Below are positions 18,748 to 27,797 of a stretch of DNA of 64,000 nucleotides, one piece after another. The notes beneath the pieces were generated by a model. That model worked only from the letters and a program-made list of their open reading frames with translations, ran no database searches and was not told the DNA's origin. Each line of letters starts with the position of its first letter. Positions within the stretch are counted from its first letter, which is position 1. Source of the DNA: an uncultured Mucilaginibacter sp. (lineage in GTDB: Bacteria; Bacteroidota; Bacteroidia; Sphingobacteriales; Sphingobacteriaceae); contig CAITEP010000005.1 in the NCBI GenBank assembly GCA_903891475.1, forward strand, positions 1 to 64,000, read 5' to 3'. A program made the translations under genes and the position numbers.

Positions 18748-19989
18748 ATGCTTTATTATTTATTCAATTACTTAAACAAAAACTTTACTATTCCGGGGGC
18801 AGGGGTATTCCAGTACATCACCTTCCGTACTTCTATGGCTGTTATTACCTCGCTCATAGTTACCACTGTTTTTGGCAGGCGCTTAATTGACTATTTAAGG
18901 ATGAAGCAAGTTGGCGAATCTATCCGTAACCTGGGCTTAGAAGGGCAAATGCAAAAGGCTGGCACTCCAACAATGGGTGGTATCATCATTATTCTGGGTA
19001 TTTTAATACCAACCTTGCTATTTGCCAAATTGGGCAATATCTACATCATCATGATGATAGTTACCACGCTATGGCTAGGAGGCATTGGTTTTTTAGACGA
19101 TTACATAAAGGTTTTCAAAAAGAACAAGGAGGGGCTTGCCGGCAAATTTAAAATAATCGGTCAGGTTACCTTGGCATTGTTTATAGGCTTTACCATGTAT
19201 TTTAATTCCGATATCGTTATCCGTCAGGAAGTAAAATTACCTGTTAAGGATGATGCTCCTGTACAATTCCATATGCGTGGTAATAATGCGGTTTACACAC
19301 AGGATACAAGGTCGACCAAAACAACCATGCCTTTCTATAAAAACAATGAGTTTGACTATAGCAAAGTGCTTAAATTTTTGGGGGGCAATTATCAAATATT
19401 TGCCTTGCCTGTATTCATGTTGTTTGTGATATTAATTATCACTTTCATATCAAACGGAGCCAATATCACCGATGGTATTGATGGTTTAGCTACAGGTACC
19501 TCTGCTATTATAGGTATTACATTGGCAATTCTTGCTTATGTTTCTGGCAATACCATGATTGCCGATTACCTCAATATCATGTACATCCCCAATTCGGGCG
19601 AGCTGGTAATTTTCGCTGGTGCTTTTGTAGGTGCATGTGTAGGCTTTTTATGGTACAACTCGTACCCGGCGCAGGTATTTATGGGCGATACAGGTAGTTT
19701 GGCCATAGGCGGCATTATCGCGGTTTTCTCCATCATGATACGGAAGGAGCTATTGGTGCCTGTATTATGCGGGGTTTTTGTGATCGAGAACTTTTCGGTT
19801 ATTATCCAAGTGTTTTGGTTTAAATATACCAAGAAAAAATTTGGTGAAGGGCGGAGGGTATTTCTGATGGCACCGCTACATCACCATTACCAAAAAAGGG
19901 GTTTCCATGAGGCCAAAATTGTAACCCGCTTTTGGATTATCGGCATTATGCTGGCCATTATAACCGTGATTACATTAAAACTAAGATAA
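18748..19989 (+). CDS. mraY: Phospho-MurNAc-pentapeptide translocase MraY
   Basis: A 413-aa membrane enzyme that makes lipid I from UDP-MurNAc-pentapeptide and undecaprenyl phosphate. Ten or so hydrophobic helices are present, with catalytic blocks [36 protein letters not shown] and the [15 protein letters not shown] loop. It is longer than the roughly 360 aa of proteobacterial MraY because of an insert at about residues 155-205 (a non-hydrophobic stretch), as I recall for other Bacteroidota. A 135-bp gap with no recognisable gene separates it from murE. Confidence 0.95.
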   Translation: MLYYLFNYLNKNFTIPGAGVFQYITFRTSMAVITSLIVTTVFGRRLIDYLRMKQVGESIRNLGLEGQMQKAGTPTMGGIIIILGILIPTLLFAKLGNIYIIMMIVTTLWLGGIGFLDDYIKVFKKNKEGLAGKFKIIGQVTLALFIGFTMYFNSDIVIRQEVKLPVKDDAPVQFHMRGNNAVYTQDTRSTKTTMPFYKNNEFDYSKVLKFLGGNYQIFALPVFMLFVILIITFISNGANITDGIDGLATGTSAIIGITLAILAYVSGNTMIADYLNIMYIPNSGELVIFAGAFVGACVGFLWYNSYPAQVFMGDTGSLAIGGIIAVFSIMIRKELLVPVLCGVFVIENFSVIIQVFWFKYTKKKFGEGRRVFLMAPLHHHYQKRGFHEAKIVTRFWIIGIMLAIITVITLKLR

Positions 19990-20017
19990 AATATTGCCAA
20001 AGGCAAAAAATTATAAA

Positions 20018-21403
20018 ATGAACAGTACTAATTACATAGCTAACCAACCCGATGCCTCAAAAGGTAATGGGAAGCGTATGGCCATTTTAGGGGCAGGCGA
20101 AAGCGGTGTAGGCGCGGCTTATTTGGCTAAGCAGCAGGGCTATGAAGTGTTTGTTTCTGATTTTGGCGCCATTGCCCCATCCTACAAAAAACAACTGGAA
20201 GACTGGCAAATACCTTTTGAGGAAAAACAACATACCGAAGCCGAAATTTTAAAAGCGGTGGAAGTAATTAAAAGTCCGGGGATACCTGATAAGGTAGCCA
20301 TTGTTAAGAAAATAAAAGAACAACAAATCCCGGTAATTTCCGAGATTGAATTTGCGGGTAGGTATACCAATGCCAAAATAATAGGTATTACAGGCTCAAA
20401 TGGTAAAACAACTACCACCAGCCTAACCTATCATATTTTAAAAAATGCAGGCTTAAATGTTGGCTTGGCTGGCAATATTGGGAAAAGTTTTGCTTACCAA
20501 GTAGCTACGGAAAAATTTGATTACTATGTTTTAGAACTAAGCAGTTTTATGTTGGATGATATGTACCGGTTTAAAACGGATATAGCCATATTACTGAACA
20601 TAACACCCGATCATTTGGATAGGTACGACTATAAGTTGGAAAACTATGCCGCTGCAAAATTCAGGATTCTACAAAACCAAACAGAAAATGATGTTTTTAT
20701 TTATTGCGCTGATGATCCGGAAACTATTAAAGGACTCCAAACCAGGGAAGTAATAGCAAAACAACTACCATTTTCTATCGAGAAAGAAATTAAACAAGGA
20801 GCTTGTCTCCATAACGAAACTATAATTATAAACGCACAAAACGAACCATTTGAGATGTCAATTAACGAACTGGCCCTGCAAGGCAAACACAATATTTATA
20901 ATTCGATGGCTTCAGGAATAGTAGCCAAATTCCTCGAAATCCGTAACCCGTCCATCCGCGAAAGCATGGGGAACTTCAAAAATATTGAACATCGGCTTGA
21001 ATCGGTTGGTAAAATATCTGGCATCAGCTTTATAAACGATTCGAAGGCAACCAATGTAAATTCAACCTGGTATGCTCTTGAAAGCATGAGTACCGACGTT
21101 GTACTTATTTTAGGCGGTGTTGATAAAGGCAACGATTATTCGATGCTTAAGGACTTGGTAAAGCAAAAAGTAAAAGCCATTGTTTGTTTAGGTAAGGATA
21201 ACAAGCTGATACATGAGGCCTTTGAAGATGTAGTAGAAATTATAGTGAACACCAATTCGGCACAGGAAGCGGTATTGGTATCCTACCATTTGGCAAAAAA
21301 GGGAGATACCGTATTGCTATCGCCAGCTTGCGCCAGTTTTGATTTATTTAAAAATTACGAAGATAGGGGTAATCAATTTAAACAAGCGGTAAAGGAGTTG
21401 TAG
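20018..21403 (+). CDS. murD: UDP-MurNAc-L-Ala:D-Glu ligase MurD
   Basis: A 461-aa cytoplasmic Mur ligase that adds D-glutamate to UDP-MurNAc-L-alanine. The N-terminal Rossmann region shows AILGAGESGVGAAYLA, the ATPase P-loop is GITGSNGKTTTTSL and later blocks are LNITPDHLDRYD and FINDSKATNVNSTWYAL. A TTG 24 bp upstream is in frame, but ATG 20018 is preferred and still leaves a 23-residue extension before the conserved core. A repeat-like leader of about 190 bp separates it from ftsW. Confidence 0.95.
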   Translation: MNSTNYIANQPDASKGNGKRMAILGAGESGVGAAYLAKQQGYEVFVSDFGAIAPSYKKQLEDWQIPFEEKQHTEAEILKAVEVIKSPGIPDKVAIVKKIKEQQIPVISEIEFAGRYTNAKIIGITGSNGKTTTTSLTYHILKNAGLNVGLAGNIGKSFAYQVATEKFDYYVLELSSFMLDDMYRFKTDIAILLNITPDHLDRYDYKLENYAAAKFRILQNQTENDVFIYCADDPETIKGLQTREVIAKQLPFSIEKEIKQGACLHNETIIINAQNEPFEMSINELALQGKHNIYNSMASGIVAKFLEIRNPSIRESMGNFKNIEHRLESVGKISGISFINDSKATNVNSTWYALESMSTDVVLILGGVDKGNDYSMLKDLVKQKVKAIVCLGKDNKLIHEAFEDVVEIIVNTNSAQEAVLVSYHLAKKGDTVLLSPACASFDLFKNYEDRGNQFKQAVKEL

Positions 21404-21596
21404 GTAGAGAGTCGGAGAAGTCAGGAAGTCAGGAAGTCCGGAAGATGGAAAGTTTGACCAAAATAGGAATAAGTCAAAAAAGCTACAAAATGACTAATGA
21501 AACAATGGCTACTGACGATTAACCACTGACTAAATGACCAATGAAACAATGACCACTGAATATTGACCACTGACTAAATGACTATTGACAAAAAGG
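21404..21596 (+). repeat. Degenerate intergenic repeat element ahead of ftsW
   Basis: This 193-bp gap has no gene and is made of short imperfect repeats. The first part repeats GAAGTCAGGAAGTCAGGAAGT (21416-21436). The second repeats the words CACTGACTAAATGAC (near 21523-21537 and 21569-21583), AATGAAACAATG and TTGACCACTGA up to the ftsW start. A related element with the same order lies upstream of the M28 peptidase gene, and the ACCACT words recur ahead of kdpC. Function is unknown. Confidence 0.6.
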
Positions 21597-22757
21597 ATGA
21601 ACAGGATACTAAATAACACCAAAGGCGACCGCTGGATATGGCTGATAGTGATTTTACTATCTGTTATTTCCTTGTTGGCTGTTTACAGTGCTACCGAAAC
21701 CTTGGCCTATAAAAAAGGGGTAGGGGCGGAGTCTATCCTGATGAAGCATTTGGCAATGATAGTTGGTGGCATGTTCCTGATGTATATCTCGCATAAGCTC
21801 GATTATCGGTTGTATCGTGGTATTTCAAAAGTGCTGATGTATATTACCATTCCCCTGTTACTTTATACACTGGTGTTTGGTAGTCATGTTAACGATGCGA
21901 GCAGGTGGATCGCCATTCCGGGTACAGGTTTAAGTTTTCAAACATCCGATTTAGCTAAGTTGGCATTAATTACCTATTTGGCACGTATGCTATCGCTTAA
22001 GCAGGAAAATATAAAGGATGTAAAAGAATCATTCATACCTATTATGGGTTCGGTTTGTTTGGTATTTATTTTAATCGCGCTGGCAAACCTTTCAACCGCA
22101 TTGATGCTGTTTGGTGTGAGTATATTATTGTTAATAATTGGTCGTATCAGCATCAAACAAATAGCGGTAGTATGTTTGGCGGGGGCGGTTTTATTGGCTG
22201 GTGTGGTATTTTTTGGACCAAGGCATAAAACCTACGTTTCTCGGATTAATGCCTATTTACATCCGGAGGTGGTAAACCCTGATAAATCATACCAATCAGA
22301 CCATGCCAAAATAGCGATCGCCACTGGTGGTTTATTTGGCAAGGGCGTGGGCAAAAGCGATGAGGTGAATTTTTTACCCGAAGCCTACTCTGATGAGATT
22401 TATGCCATCATTATTGAAGAATACGGTTTGTTGGGTGGTTTAGCGGTGATAGGCATCTACCTGTTTTTACTATACAGGTGTGTAAAAATAGTAACCCGGG
22501 CACCCAAGGCATTTGGAGCTTTATTGGCGGCTGGTTTAAGTTTTAGTCTTACCATACAGGCTTTTGCCAACATGGCGGTGGCAGTTGGCCTTGGTCCGGT
22601 TACCGGTATACCCTTGCCGTTTGTAAGCATGGGCGGTACCTCTATACTATTTACAAGTATAGCCTTTGGTATTATCTTATCAGTAAGTAAGGATATTGAT
22701 GAACCTAAAAAAGTAATAGTTGGCGAAATTGAAGAATTAAACCCGGTAATGGCTTAA
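21597..22757 (+). CDS. ftsW: Division glycosyltransferase FtsW
   Basis: A 386-aa SEDS-family membrane protein that polymerises lipid II at the septum together with FtsI. About ten transmembrane helices are visible. Family blocks include VLLSVISLLAVYSAT near the start, the internal IAIATGGLFGKGVGKS and the late PVTGIPLPFVSMGGTSILF. An in-frame TTG at 21585 would add four residues; ATG 21597 is preceded by AAAAAGG and begins MNRILNNTKGDRW. It follows the repeat element and is 16 bp before murG. Confidence 0.95.
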   Translation: MNRILNNTKGDRWIWLIVILLSVISLLAVYSATETLAYKKGVGAESILMKHLAMIVGGMFLMYISHKLDYRLYRGISKVLMYITIPLLLYTLVFGSHVNDASRWIAIPGTGLSFQTSDLAKLALITYLARMLSLKQENIKDVKESFIPIMGSVCLVFILIALANLSTALMLFGVSILLLIIGRISIKQIAVVCLAGAVLLAGVVFFGPRHKTYVSRINAYLHPEVVNPDKSYQSDHAKIAIATGGLFGKGVGKSDEVNFLPEAYSDEIYAIIIEEYGLLGGLAVIGIYLFLLYRCVKIVTRAPKAFGALLAAGLSFSLTIQAFANMAVAVGLGPVTGIPLPFVSMGGTSILFTSIAFGIILSVSKDIDEPKKVIVGEIEELNPVMA

Positions 22758-22773
22758 TTGAATTGATAAAAAA

Positions 22774-23943
22774 ATGCAAAGCGATAAAAGTATAACCCAA
22801 ACAGCAACCAATAGCCCTGATAAGGCTAAGGGTAACCCTGCACTTAAGGTTATTATAAGTGGTGGTGGTACCGGGGGGCATATATTCCCGGCAATAGCCA
22901 TTGCGAACGCGATAAAAAAACAATTACCTGCTACCGAAATTCTGTTTGTTGGTGCAAACGGACGCATGGAGATGGAAAAAGTACCGGCAGCGGGGTATAA
23001 AATTATTGGGTTAGATATTCAAGGCATACAACGTAAGGCAATTTGGAAAAATTTCGCCTTTCCGGTTAAACTGCTAAAAAGTGTAAGCAAGGCTTTAAGC
23101 ATTATTAAGGAATTTAAACCCGATGCGGTAGTAGGTGTGGGAGGTTATGCTTCCGGACCATTATTGTATGCTGCATCATTAAATAGAGTGCCTTATTTAA
23201 TACAAGAACAAAACTCATACGCTGGTATCACAAACAAGCTATTGGGTAAAAAGGCAAAGAAAATTTGTGTGGCATTTGATGGCATGGAGCGGTTTTTCCC
23301 GGCGCAAAATATTTTAAAAACAGGAAATCCTATTAGGGAAGCCTCGGTGGCAATCGTGGGGAAAAAAGATGAAGGATATGCTAAATTCGGATTATCGGCT
23401 GCTAAAAAGACCATTTTGGTTACGGGTGGAAGTTTAGGGGCACGTACATTAAACACGGCGGTAATGGCCGGAATGGATGCCTTAATTGCTGCCGATGTAC
23501 AACTGATATGGCAAACCGGAAAGTTTTACTATAAAGGGATAATTGAAAAACTGGGTGAAAAATACCATCCAAATATTTGCATCACCGAATTTTTGGAACG
23601 CATGGATTTGGCTTATGCGGTTGCTGATGTCATTGTATCGAGAGCGGGAGCGGGTACCATAGCTGAGTTATGTGTAGTTAAAAAGCCCGTTATTTTGGTG
23701 CCTTCGCCCAATGTGGCCGAAGATCATCAAACAAAAAACGCGCTGGCATTGGTAAATAATGATGCGGCTTTGATGTTGAGTGATATGGAAGCACCAGAAA
23801 AATTAATAGCTACGGCTATTGGTTTATTGGGTAATGATAGTAAACAAGCGACATTGATAAATAACATTGGCAAAATGGCTATGCCAAATGCGGATGTATT
23901 GATAGCAAACGAAGTGATAAAATTAACGTTGCCAACGTTATAG
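22774..23943 (+). CDS. murG: UDP-GlcNAc:lipid I GlcNAc transferase MurG
   Basis: A 389-aa GT-B glycosyltransferase that converts lipid I into lipid II at the inner face of the membrane. Diagnostic blocks are SGGGTGGHIFPAIAIA, VGVGGYASGPLL, VTGGSLGARTLN and SRAGAGTIAELCVVKKPVILVPSP. About 24 extra residues precede the first strand compared with E. coli MurG; the next Met would remove conserved sequence, so this start stands. It sits between ftsW and murC with gaps under 20 bp. Confidence 0.96.
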   Translation: MQSDKSITQTATNSPDKAKGNPALKVIISGGGTGGHIFPAIAIANAIKKQLPATEILFVGANGRMEMEKVPAAGYKIIGLDIQGIQRKAIWKNFAFPVKLLKSVSKALSIIKEFKPDAVVGVGGYASGPLLYAASLNRVPYLIQEQNSYAGITNKLLGKKAKKICVAFDGMERFFPAQNILKTGNPIREASVAIVGKKDEGYAKFGLSAAKKTILVTGGSLGARTLNTAVMAGMDALIAADVQLIWQTGKFYYKGIIEKLGEKYHPNICITEFLERMDLAYAVADVIVSRAGAGTIAELCVVKKPVILVPSPNVAEDHQTKNALALVNNDAALMLSDMEAPEKLIATAIGLLGNDSKQATLINNIGKMAMPNADVLIANEVIKLTLPTL

Positions 23944-23961
23944 GCAATTTTTAAGTAAAAT

Positions 23962-25317
23962 ATGAGATTAGGCAGCATAAAATCGGTTTATTTGATTGGC
24001 ATTGGTGGTATTGGCATGAGTGGTTTGGCACGCTATTTCAATCATTTAGGGTGCAAGGTTTGCGGTTATGATAAAACAGAAACCGAACTCACCTCCGCTT
24101 TAATGGATGAAGGCATTTCAATAGTATTTGAAGATAATAAGGAAACCATCCCTGCCGATTTTAGAAAGCCAAACGACGAAACGATGGTGATATACACCCC
24201 TGCCATCCCGAATGCTGCCCAAATACTTAACTTTTTTAAAGACGCTGGCTTCGAATTGTTTAAACGTTCGCAGGTATTGGGTATTATTAGCAAGGGTAAG
24301 TTTACTGTGGCGGTTGCAGGTACGCATGGCAAAACCACTACCTCAACCATGGTGGCTCATATCTTAAAATACAGTGGCAAAGATTGCTCGGCTTTTTTGG
24401 GTGGTATTTCTACCAATTACCAAAGTAATGTATTGTACGGCAATAATAACATAGTAGTTGTAGAGGCCGATGAGTTCGATCGTTCGTTTTTAACCCTGCA
24501 TCCTGATATTGCAATCATTACCTCAATGGATGCCGACCATTTGGATATTTATGGCGATCATGCCCATTTAACCGAATCGTTCAAGCTATTCGCTTCACAA
24601 ATTAAACCGGGTGGTTTGCTCATACACCGCGAAGGTTTACCACTGGCTACTGGTTTTACCTATGCTGTAGACCAACTTGCCGACGCATACGCAACCAATA
24701 TCCAAATAGTTGATGGCAGCTTTTACTTCGATTTCAAAAATAAAGCTGTCGAAATAAAAAATATAAAATTAGGTATTGCTGGAATACACAATATTGAAAA
24801 TGCGGTAGCTGCTATAGAGGTTGCATTGCTATTGGGTATTTCGTCTTTAGCAATTAAGACCGCCCTCGAAACCTTTAAAGGAGTAAAACGCAGGTTTGAG
24901 TATGTCATAAAAAATACAAAACAATTATTTATTGATGATTATGCCCACCATCCAGAAGAACTTAAGGCTTGCATAAATTCGGTGAAAAGGCTTTATCCTG
25001 ATAAAAAGCTGACCGCTATTTTTCAGCCACACCTGTTTACCCGAACACGAGATTTTGCTGATGGCTTTGCCGAAGCCTTGGATTTGGTGGATGAATTGTT
25101 GCTATTGGATATTTATCCGGCACGTGAGTTACCTATTGAGGGTGTAACCTCTACCATGTTGCTTAAAAAAATGAGTCTGCAAAACAAACGCCTCTGCGGT
25201 AAACAAGAGGCGATTGATATAGTTAAACAAGAAAAACCGGAATTATTGCTTACTGTAGGTGCCGGTGATATTGATAAATTGGTACAACCTTTAAAAATTG
25301 CTTTAAAAAATGATTAA
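23962..25317 (+). CDS. murC: UDP-MurNAc:L-alanine ligase MurC
   Basis: A 451-aa Mur ligase that attaches L-alanine to UDP-MurNAc, the first step of the stem peptide. The N-terminal nucleotide fold is YLIGIGGIGMSGLARYF, the ATP site AVAGTHGKTTTSTMVAH, and the later blocks EADEFDRSFL and DDYAHHPEELKA are specific to MurC/Mpl enzymes. Length fits MurC. It overlaps ftsQ by 8 bp. Confidence 0.96.
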   Translation: MRLGSIKSVYLIGIGGIGMSGLARYFNHLGCKVCGYDKTETELTSALMDEGISIVFEDNKETIPADFRKPNDETMVIYTPAIPNAAQILNFFKDAGFELFKRSQVLGIISKGKFTVAVAGTHGKTTTSTMVAHILKYSGKDCSAFLGGISTNYQSNVLYGNNNIVVVEADEFDRSFLTLHPDIAIITSMDADHLDIYGDHAHLTESFKLFASQIKPGGLLIHREGLPLATGFTYAVDQLADAYATNIQIVDGSFYFDFKNKAVEIKNIKLGIAGIHNIENAVAAIEVALLLGISSLAIKTALETFKGVKRRFEYVIKNTKQLFIDDYAHHPEELKACINSVKRLYPDKKLTAIFQPHLFTRTRDFADGFAEALDLVDELLLLDIYPARELPIEGVTSTMLLKKMSLQNKRLCGKQEAIDIVKQEKPELLLTVGAGDIDKLVQPLKIALKND

Positions 25318-26170
25318 AAAGCTGAATTGGCGCTTGATATTTATAAGCACTGCCTGGATAACCAGTACGGTTGCCCTGTTAGTGCTTATGAGTTTTGTTG
25401 GCTCCAAAAAGGCGCAAATGGTGTGTAAAGAGCTGAGGATATTTATTAAGGGTTCGCAGTATTTTATTGATAAGCAGGAGGTAGGCAATATTTTATCGGC
25501 CAATAACAATGCCATTATTGGGTCGAGGATGGAGGCTATCAATTTGCAGGATTTGGAGAACAGATTAAAAGCAAATCCATTTATTGAATACGCCAAAGTT
25601 TATGCGGATATGGACGGGACGGTTTTTGTAGATGTAAGCCAGCGATTGCCGGTTTTAAGGATTATGAATCATTTTAACCAGGATTTTTATGTAGATCAGC
25701 ATGGCTTAAAAATTCCGCTTTCCAACAATTTTACCGCGATGGTATTGGTTGCCAATGGCGATATTGATGAGATGCTGACCGCCAAGCTGGATACACTACA
25801 TACTGATTTGGCTAAAGGATTGTTAAAAACGGCGCAATTTATCCGTAAAGATTCGCTTTGGAACGCACAGATTGCACAAATATTTGTAAACAACAAACGT
25901 GAAATTGAACTGATACCAAGGGTAGGCAATAACCGGATTTTATTAGGCTTGGCCGACTCATTAACAACCAAGTTTAACAACCTGTATATATTTTATAAAA
26001 ATGTAATACCAAGGGTAGGCTGGGATACTTACAAAATCATCAATCTAAAATATGCCAACCAGGTAGTTGGCGTAAAGAGTGATAATAGAAAAAGCGATAC
26101 ATCGAAAGTAAAGTTGGCGGTAGCCGACTCAATAAAATTGAATAGTAAAAAGGCATTAATAAAGAAATAA
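25310..26170 (+). CDS. ftsQ: Cell division protein FtsQ
   Basis: A 286-aa bitopic protein with a short cytoplasmic tail, one helix at about 9-28 and a periplasmic region with a POTRA-like segment (YFIDKQEVGNIL...LEDRL-type spacing at about 50-95) and the FtsQ beta domain (VFVDVSQRLPVLRI, YVDQHGLKIPL). FtsQ scaffolds the divisome between FtsL/B and FtsWI. The C-terminal 30 residues are Lys/Ser-rich and variable. It overlaps murC by 8 bp and ends one base before ftsA. Confidence 0.92.
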   Translation: MIKKLNWRLIFISTAWITSTVALLVLMSFVGSKKAQMVCKELRIFIKGSQYFIDKQEVGNILSANNNAIIGSRMEAINLQDLENRLKANPFIEYAKVYADMDGTVFVDVSQRLPVLRIMNHFNQDFYVDQHGLKIPLSNNFTAMVLVANGDIDEMLTAKLDTLHTDLAKGLLKTAQFIRKDSLWNAQIAQIFVNNKREIELIPRVGNNRILLGLADSLTTKFNNLYIFYKNVIPRVGWDTYKIINLKYANQVVGVKSDNRKSDTSKVKLAVADSIKLNSKKALIKK

Positions 26171-26171
26171 T

Positions 26172-27515
26172 ATGGACAAAAGCGCGACACACGAAAAAAG
26201 TTCCCCAATTGTAGTAGGATTGGATATCGGTACTACAAAAATTTGTGTTATTGTTGGCCGCAGGGGCAAAAACGGCAAAATTGAGGTATTAGGTATTGGT
26301 AAAGCCGAATCGGCTGGGGTTACCAGAGGTATGGTGTCAAATATTGATAAAACAGTACAGGGAATTACCCAAGCTGTTGAAATAGCCGGTGCGCAATCAA
26401 ACGTAGAAATTAGGGTGGTAAATGTTGGTATTGCTGGTCAGCATATCAAAAGTTTACAGCATCGTGGTCTCATTACCCGTAAAGATTTACAATACGAAAT
26501 ATCCCGCAAGGATATTGACAAGTTGATTGAAGACATGTATAACCTGGTAATGCCTCCGGGTGAAGAAATTATACACGTTTTACCACAAGAGTTTACGGTT
26601 GATAACGAGCCTGGTATTAAGGATCCGGTTGGTATGGCTGGGGTTAGATTAGAAGCTAATTTCCATATCATATCTGGTCAGGTTACAGCCATTAAAAACA
26701 TTGTAAAATGCGTTAACAAAGCCGATTTGGAAAGTCAGGAGCTTATTTTGGAGCCTTTGGCATCGTCCGAATCTGTTTTAAGCGATGAGGAAAAGGAAGC
26801 CGGTGTGGTATTGGTTGATATTGGTGGTGGTACTACCGATGTAGCCATCTTCCACGAAGGCATCATCAGGCATACCGCGGTTATTCCTTTTGGTGGCAAC
26901 AGCGTTACCGAAGACATTCGCGAAGGTTGCTCGGTAATGCGCAACGTGGCCGAACAGTTAAAAGTACGTTTTGGCTCGGCCTTAGCTGAAGAAAACAAGG
27001 AGAACGAAATTGTATGCGTACCAGGTTTACGTGGGCGTGAGCCAAAAGAAATTTCTATCAAAAACCTGGCATTTGTTATCCAAGCTAGGATGGAAGAAAT
27101 TATTGAGCATGTATACTTCGAAGTAAAATCATCTGGTTACGAGAAGAAGCTGATTGGTGGTATAGTAATTACTGGTGGTGGCGCACAGTTAAAGCATTTG
27201 CCGCAATTGGTGGAGTACCTTACCGGATTAGATTGCCGAATTGGCTATCCGAACGAACATTTAGCTAAAAACGAGATGTTACCAAAAAATCAGTACGAAG
27301 AGCTGCAAAGCCCATCGTATGCTACAGGCATTGGCTTGCTGATTAAGGGCATACAAAAAATGGAGTATCTTGATTTAAAAGAAATGCCAAGGGAAATTAA
27401 GACCGATAAAAGCAAACAAACAGAAGAAAAGAAGTTTGGTTTGTTTAGTAAGATATTGGAAAGTGGTAAGAAATTTATACGTGACGATATAAAGGACGAG
27501 GACTTTTTAAAATAG
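26172..27515 (+). CDS. ftsA: Cell division protein FtsA
   Basis: A 447-aa actin-like ATPase that anchors FtsZ to the membrane. Visible are phosphate-1 VVGLDIGTTKICVIVG, the SHS2/1C insert, phosphate-2 VVLVDIGGGTTDVAIF and the adenosine motif GGIVITGGGAQLKHL. The C-terminus (FSKILESGKKFIRDD) could form the amphipathic membrane-binding helix, though a short acidic tail follows it. It is the last tightly packed gene before the 282-bp ftsZ leader. Confidence 0.95.
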   Translation: MDKSATHEKSSPIVVGLDIGTTKICVIVGRRGKNGKIEVLGIGKAESAGVTRGMVSNIDKTVQGITQAVEIAGAQSNVEIRVVNVGIAGQHIKSLQHRGLITRKDLQYEISRKDIDKLIEDMYNLVMPPGEEIIHVLPQEFTVDNEPGIKDPVGMAGVRLEANFHIISGQVTAIKNIVKCVNKADLESQELILEPLASSESVLSDEEKEAGVVLVDIGGGTTDVAIFHEGIIRHTAVIPFGGNSVTEDIREGCSVMRNVAEQLKVRFGSALAEENKENEIVCVPGLRGREPKEISIKNLAFVIQARMEEIIEHVYFEVKSSGYEKKLIGGIVITGGGAQLKHLPQLVEYLTGLDCRIGYPNEHLAKNEMLPKNQYEELQSPSYATGIGLLIKGIQKMEYLDLKEMPREIKTDKSKQTEEKKFGLFSKILESGKKFIRDDIKDEDFLK

Positions 27516-27594
27516 CATTTATAAATGTAATAATTACCTAAAATGTTGTTTTGATGGGTTTTAAAGGTAAGGTAGAATAAGCTAAGAGGGTAAT

Positions 27595-27603
27595 TTATCC
27601 ACA
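27595..27603 (+). promoter_or_regulatory. Perfect DnaA box in the ftsA-ftsZ gap
   Basis: TTATCCACA at 27595-27603 is identical to the strongest E. coli DnaA-box consensus. A poorer match (CTTTCCACA) follows about 10 bp later. A 9-mer of this exact sequence is expected on either strand by chance well under once in 282 bp. It could allow DnaA to influence ftsZ expression, but there is no experimental support in the sequence itself. Confidence 0.4.
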
Positions 27604-27691
27604 TCTGCGTTATCTTTCCACAATGAAGGTTTGGGTGTGCTAATTTTACGCAAAAAATGATAATATTACAGTACAAATGGTTGATTAAGCG

Positions 27692-27761
27692 TTGTTTACG
27701 ATAAACAAAGCAAAATAATTACCAGGTACTGCAAAAGGTACATATTAAAATACAAGTACCT
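27692..27761 (+). promoter_or_regulatory. Palindromic control region upstream of ftsZ
   Basis: Two symmetric elements lie here. TTGTTTA/TAAACAA (27692-27698 and 27702-27708) is separated by CGA. The hexamer AGGTAC appears twice directly (27724-27729 and 27736-27741) and once inverted as GTACCT (27756-27761). They sit 37-106 bp ahead of the ftsZ ATG and may be operators or mRNA leader structure. No convincing TAnnTTTG promoter was found between ftsA and ftsZ. Confidence 0.35.
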
Positions 27762-27797
27762 TAAAATTGAATTGATAAAATATTAAAAAGCAGGATC

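Noticed and set aside
27606-27622. Second DnaA box (CTTTCCACA)
   Set aside because: It has two mismatches to TTATCCACA, so it is not listed as a feature on its own.
27290-27676. 128-codon minus-strand open frame across the ftsA end and ftsZ leader
   Set aside because: It is antisense to conserved ftsA coding sequence, has no recognisable protein pattern, and its second half lies in the low-complexity leader.
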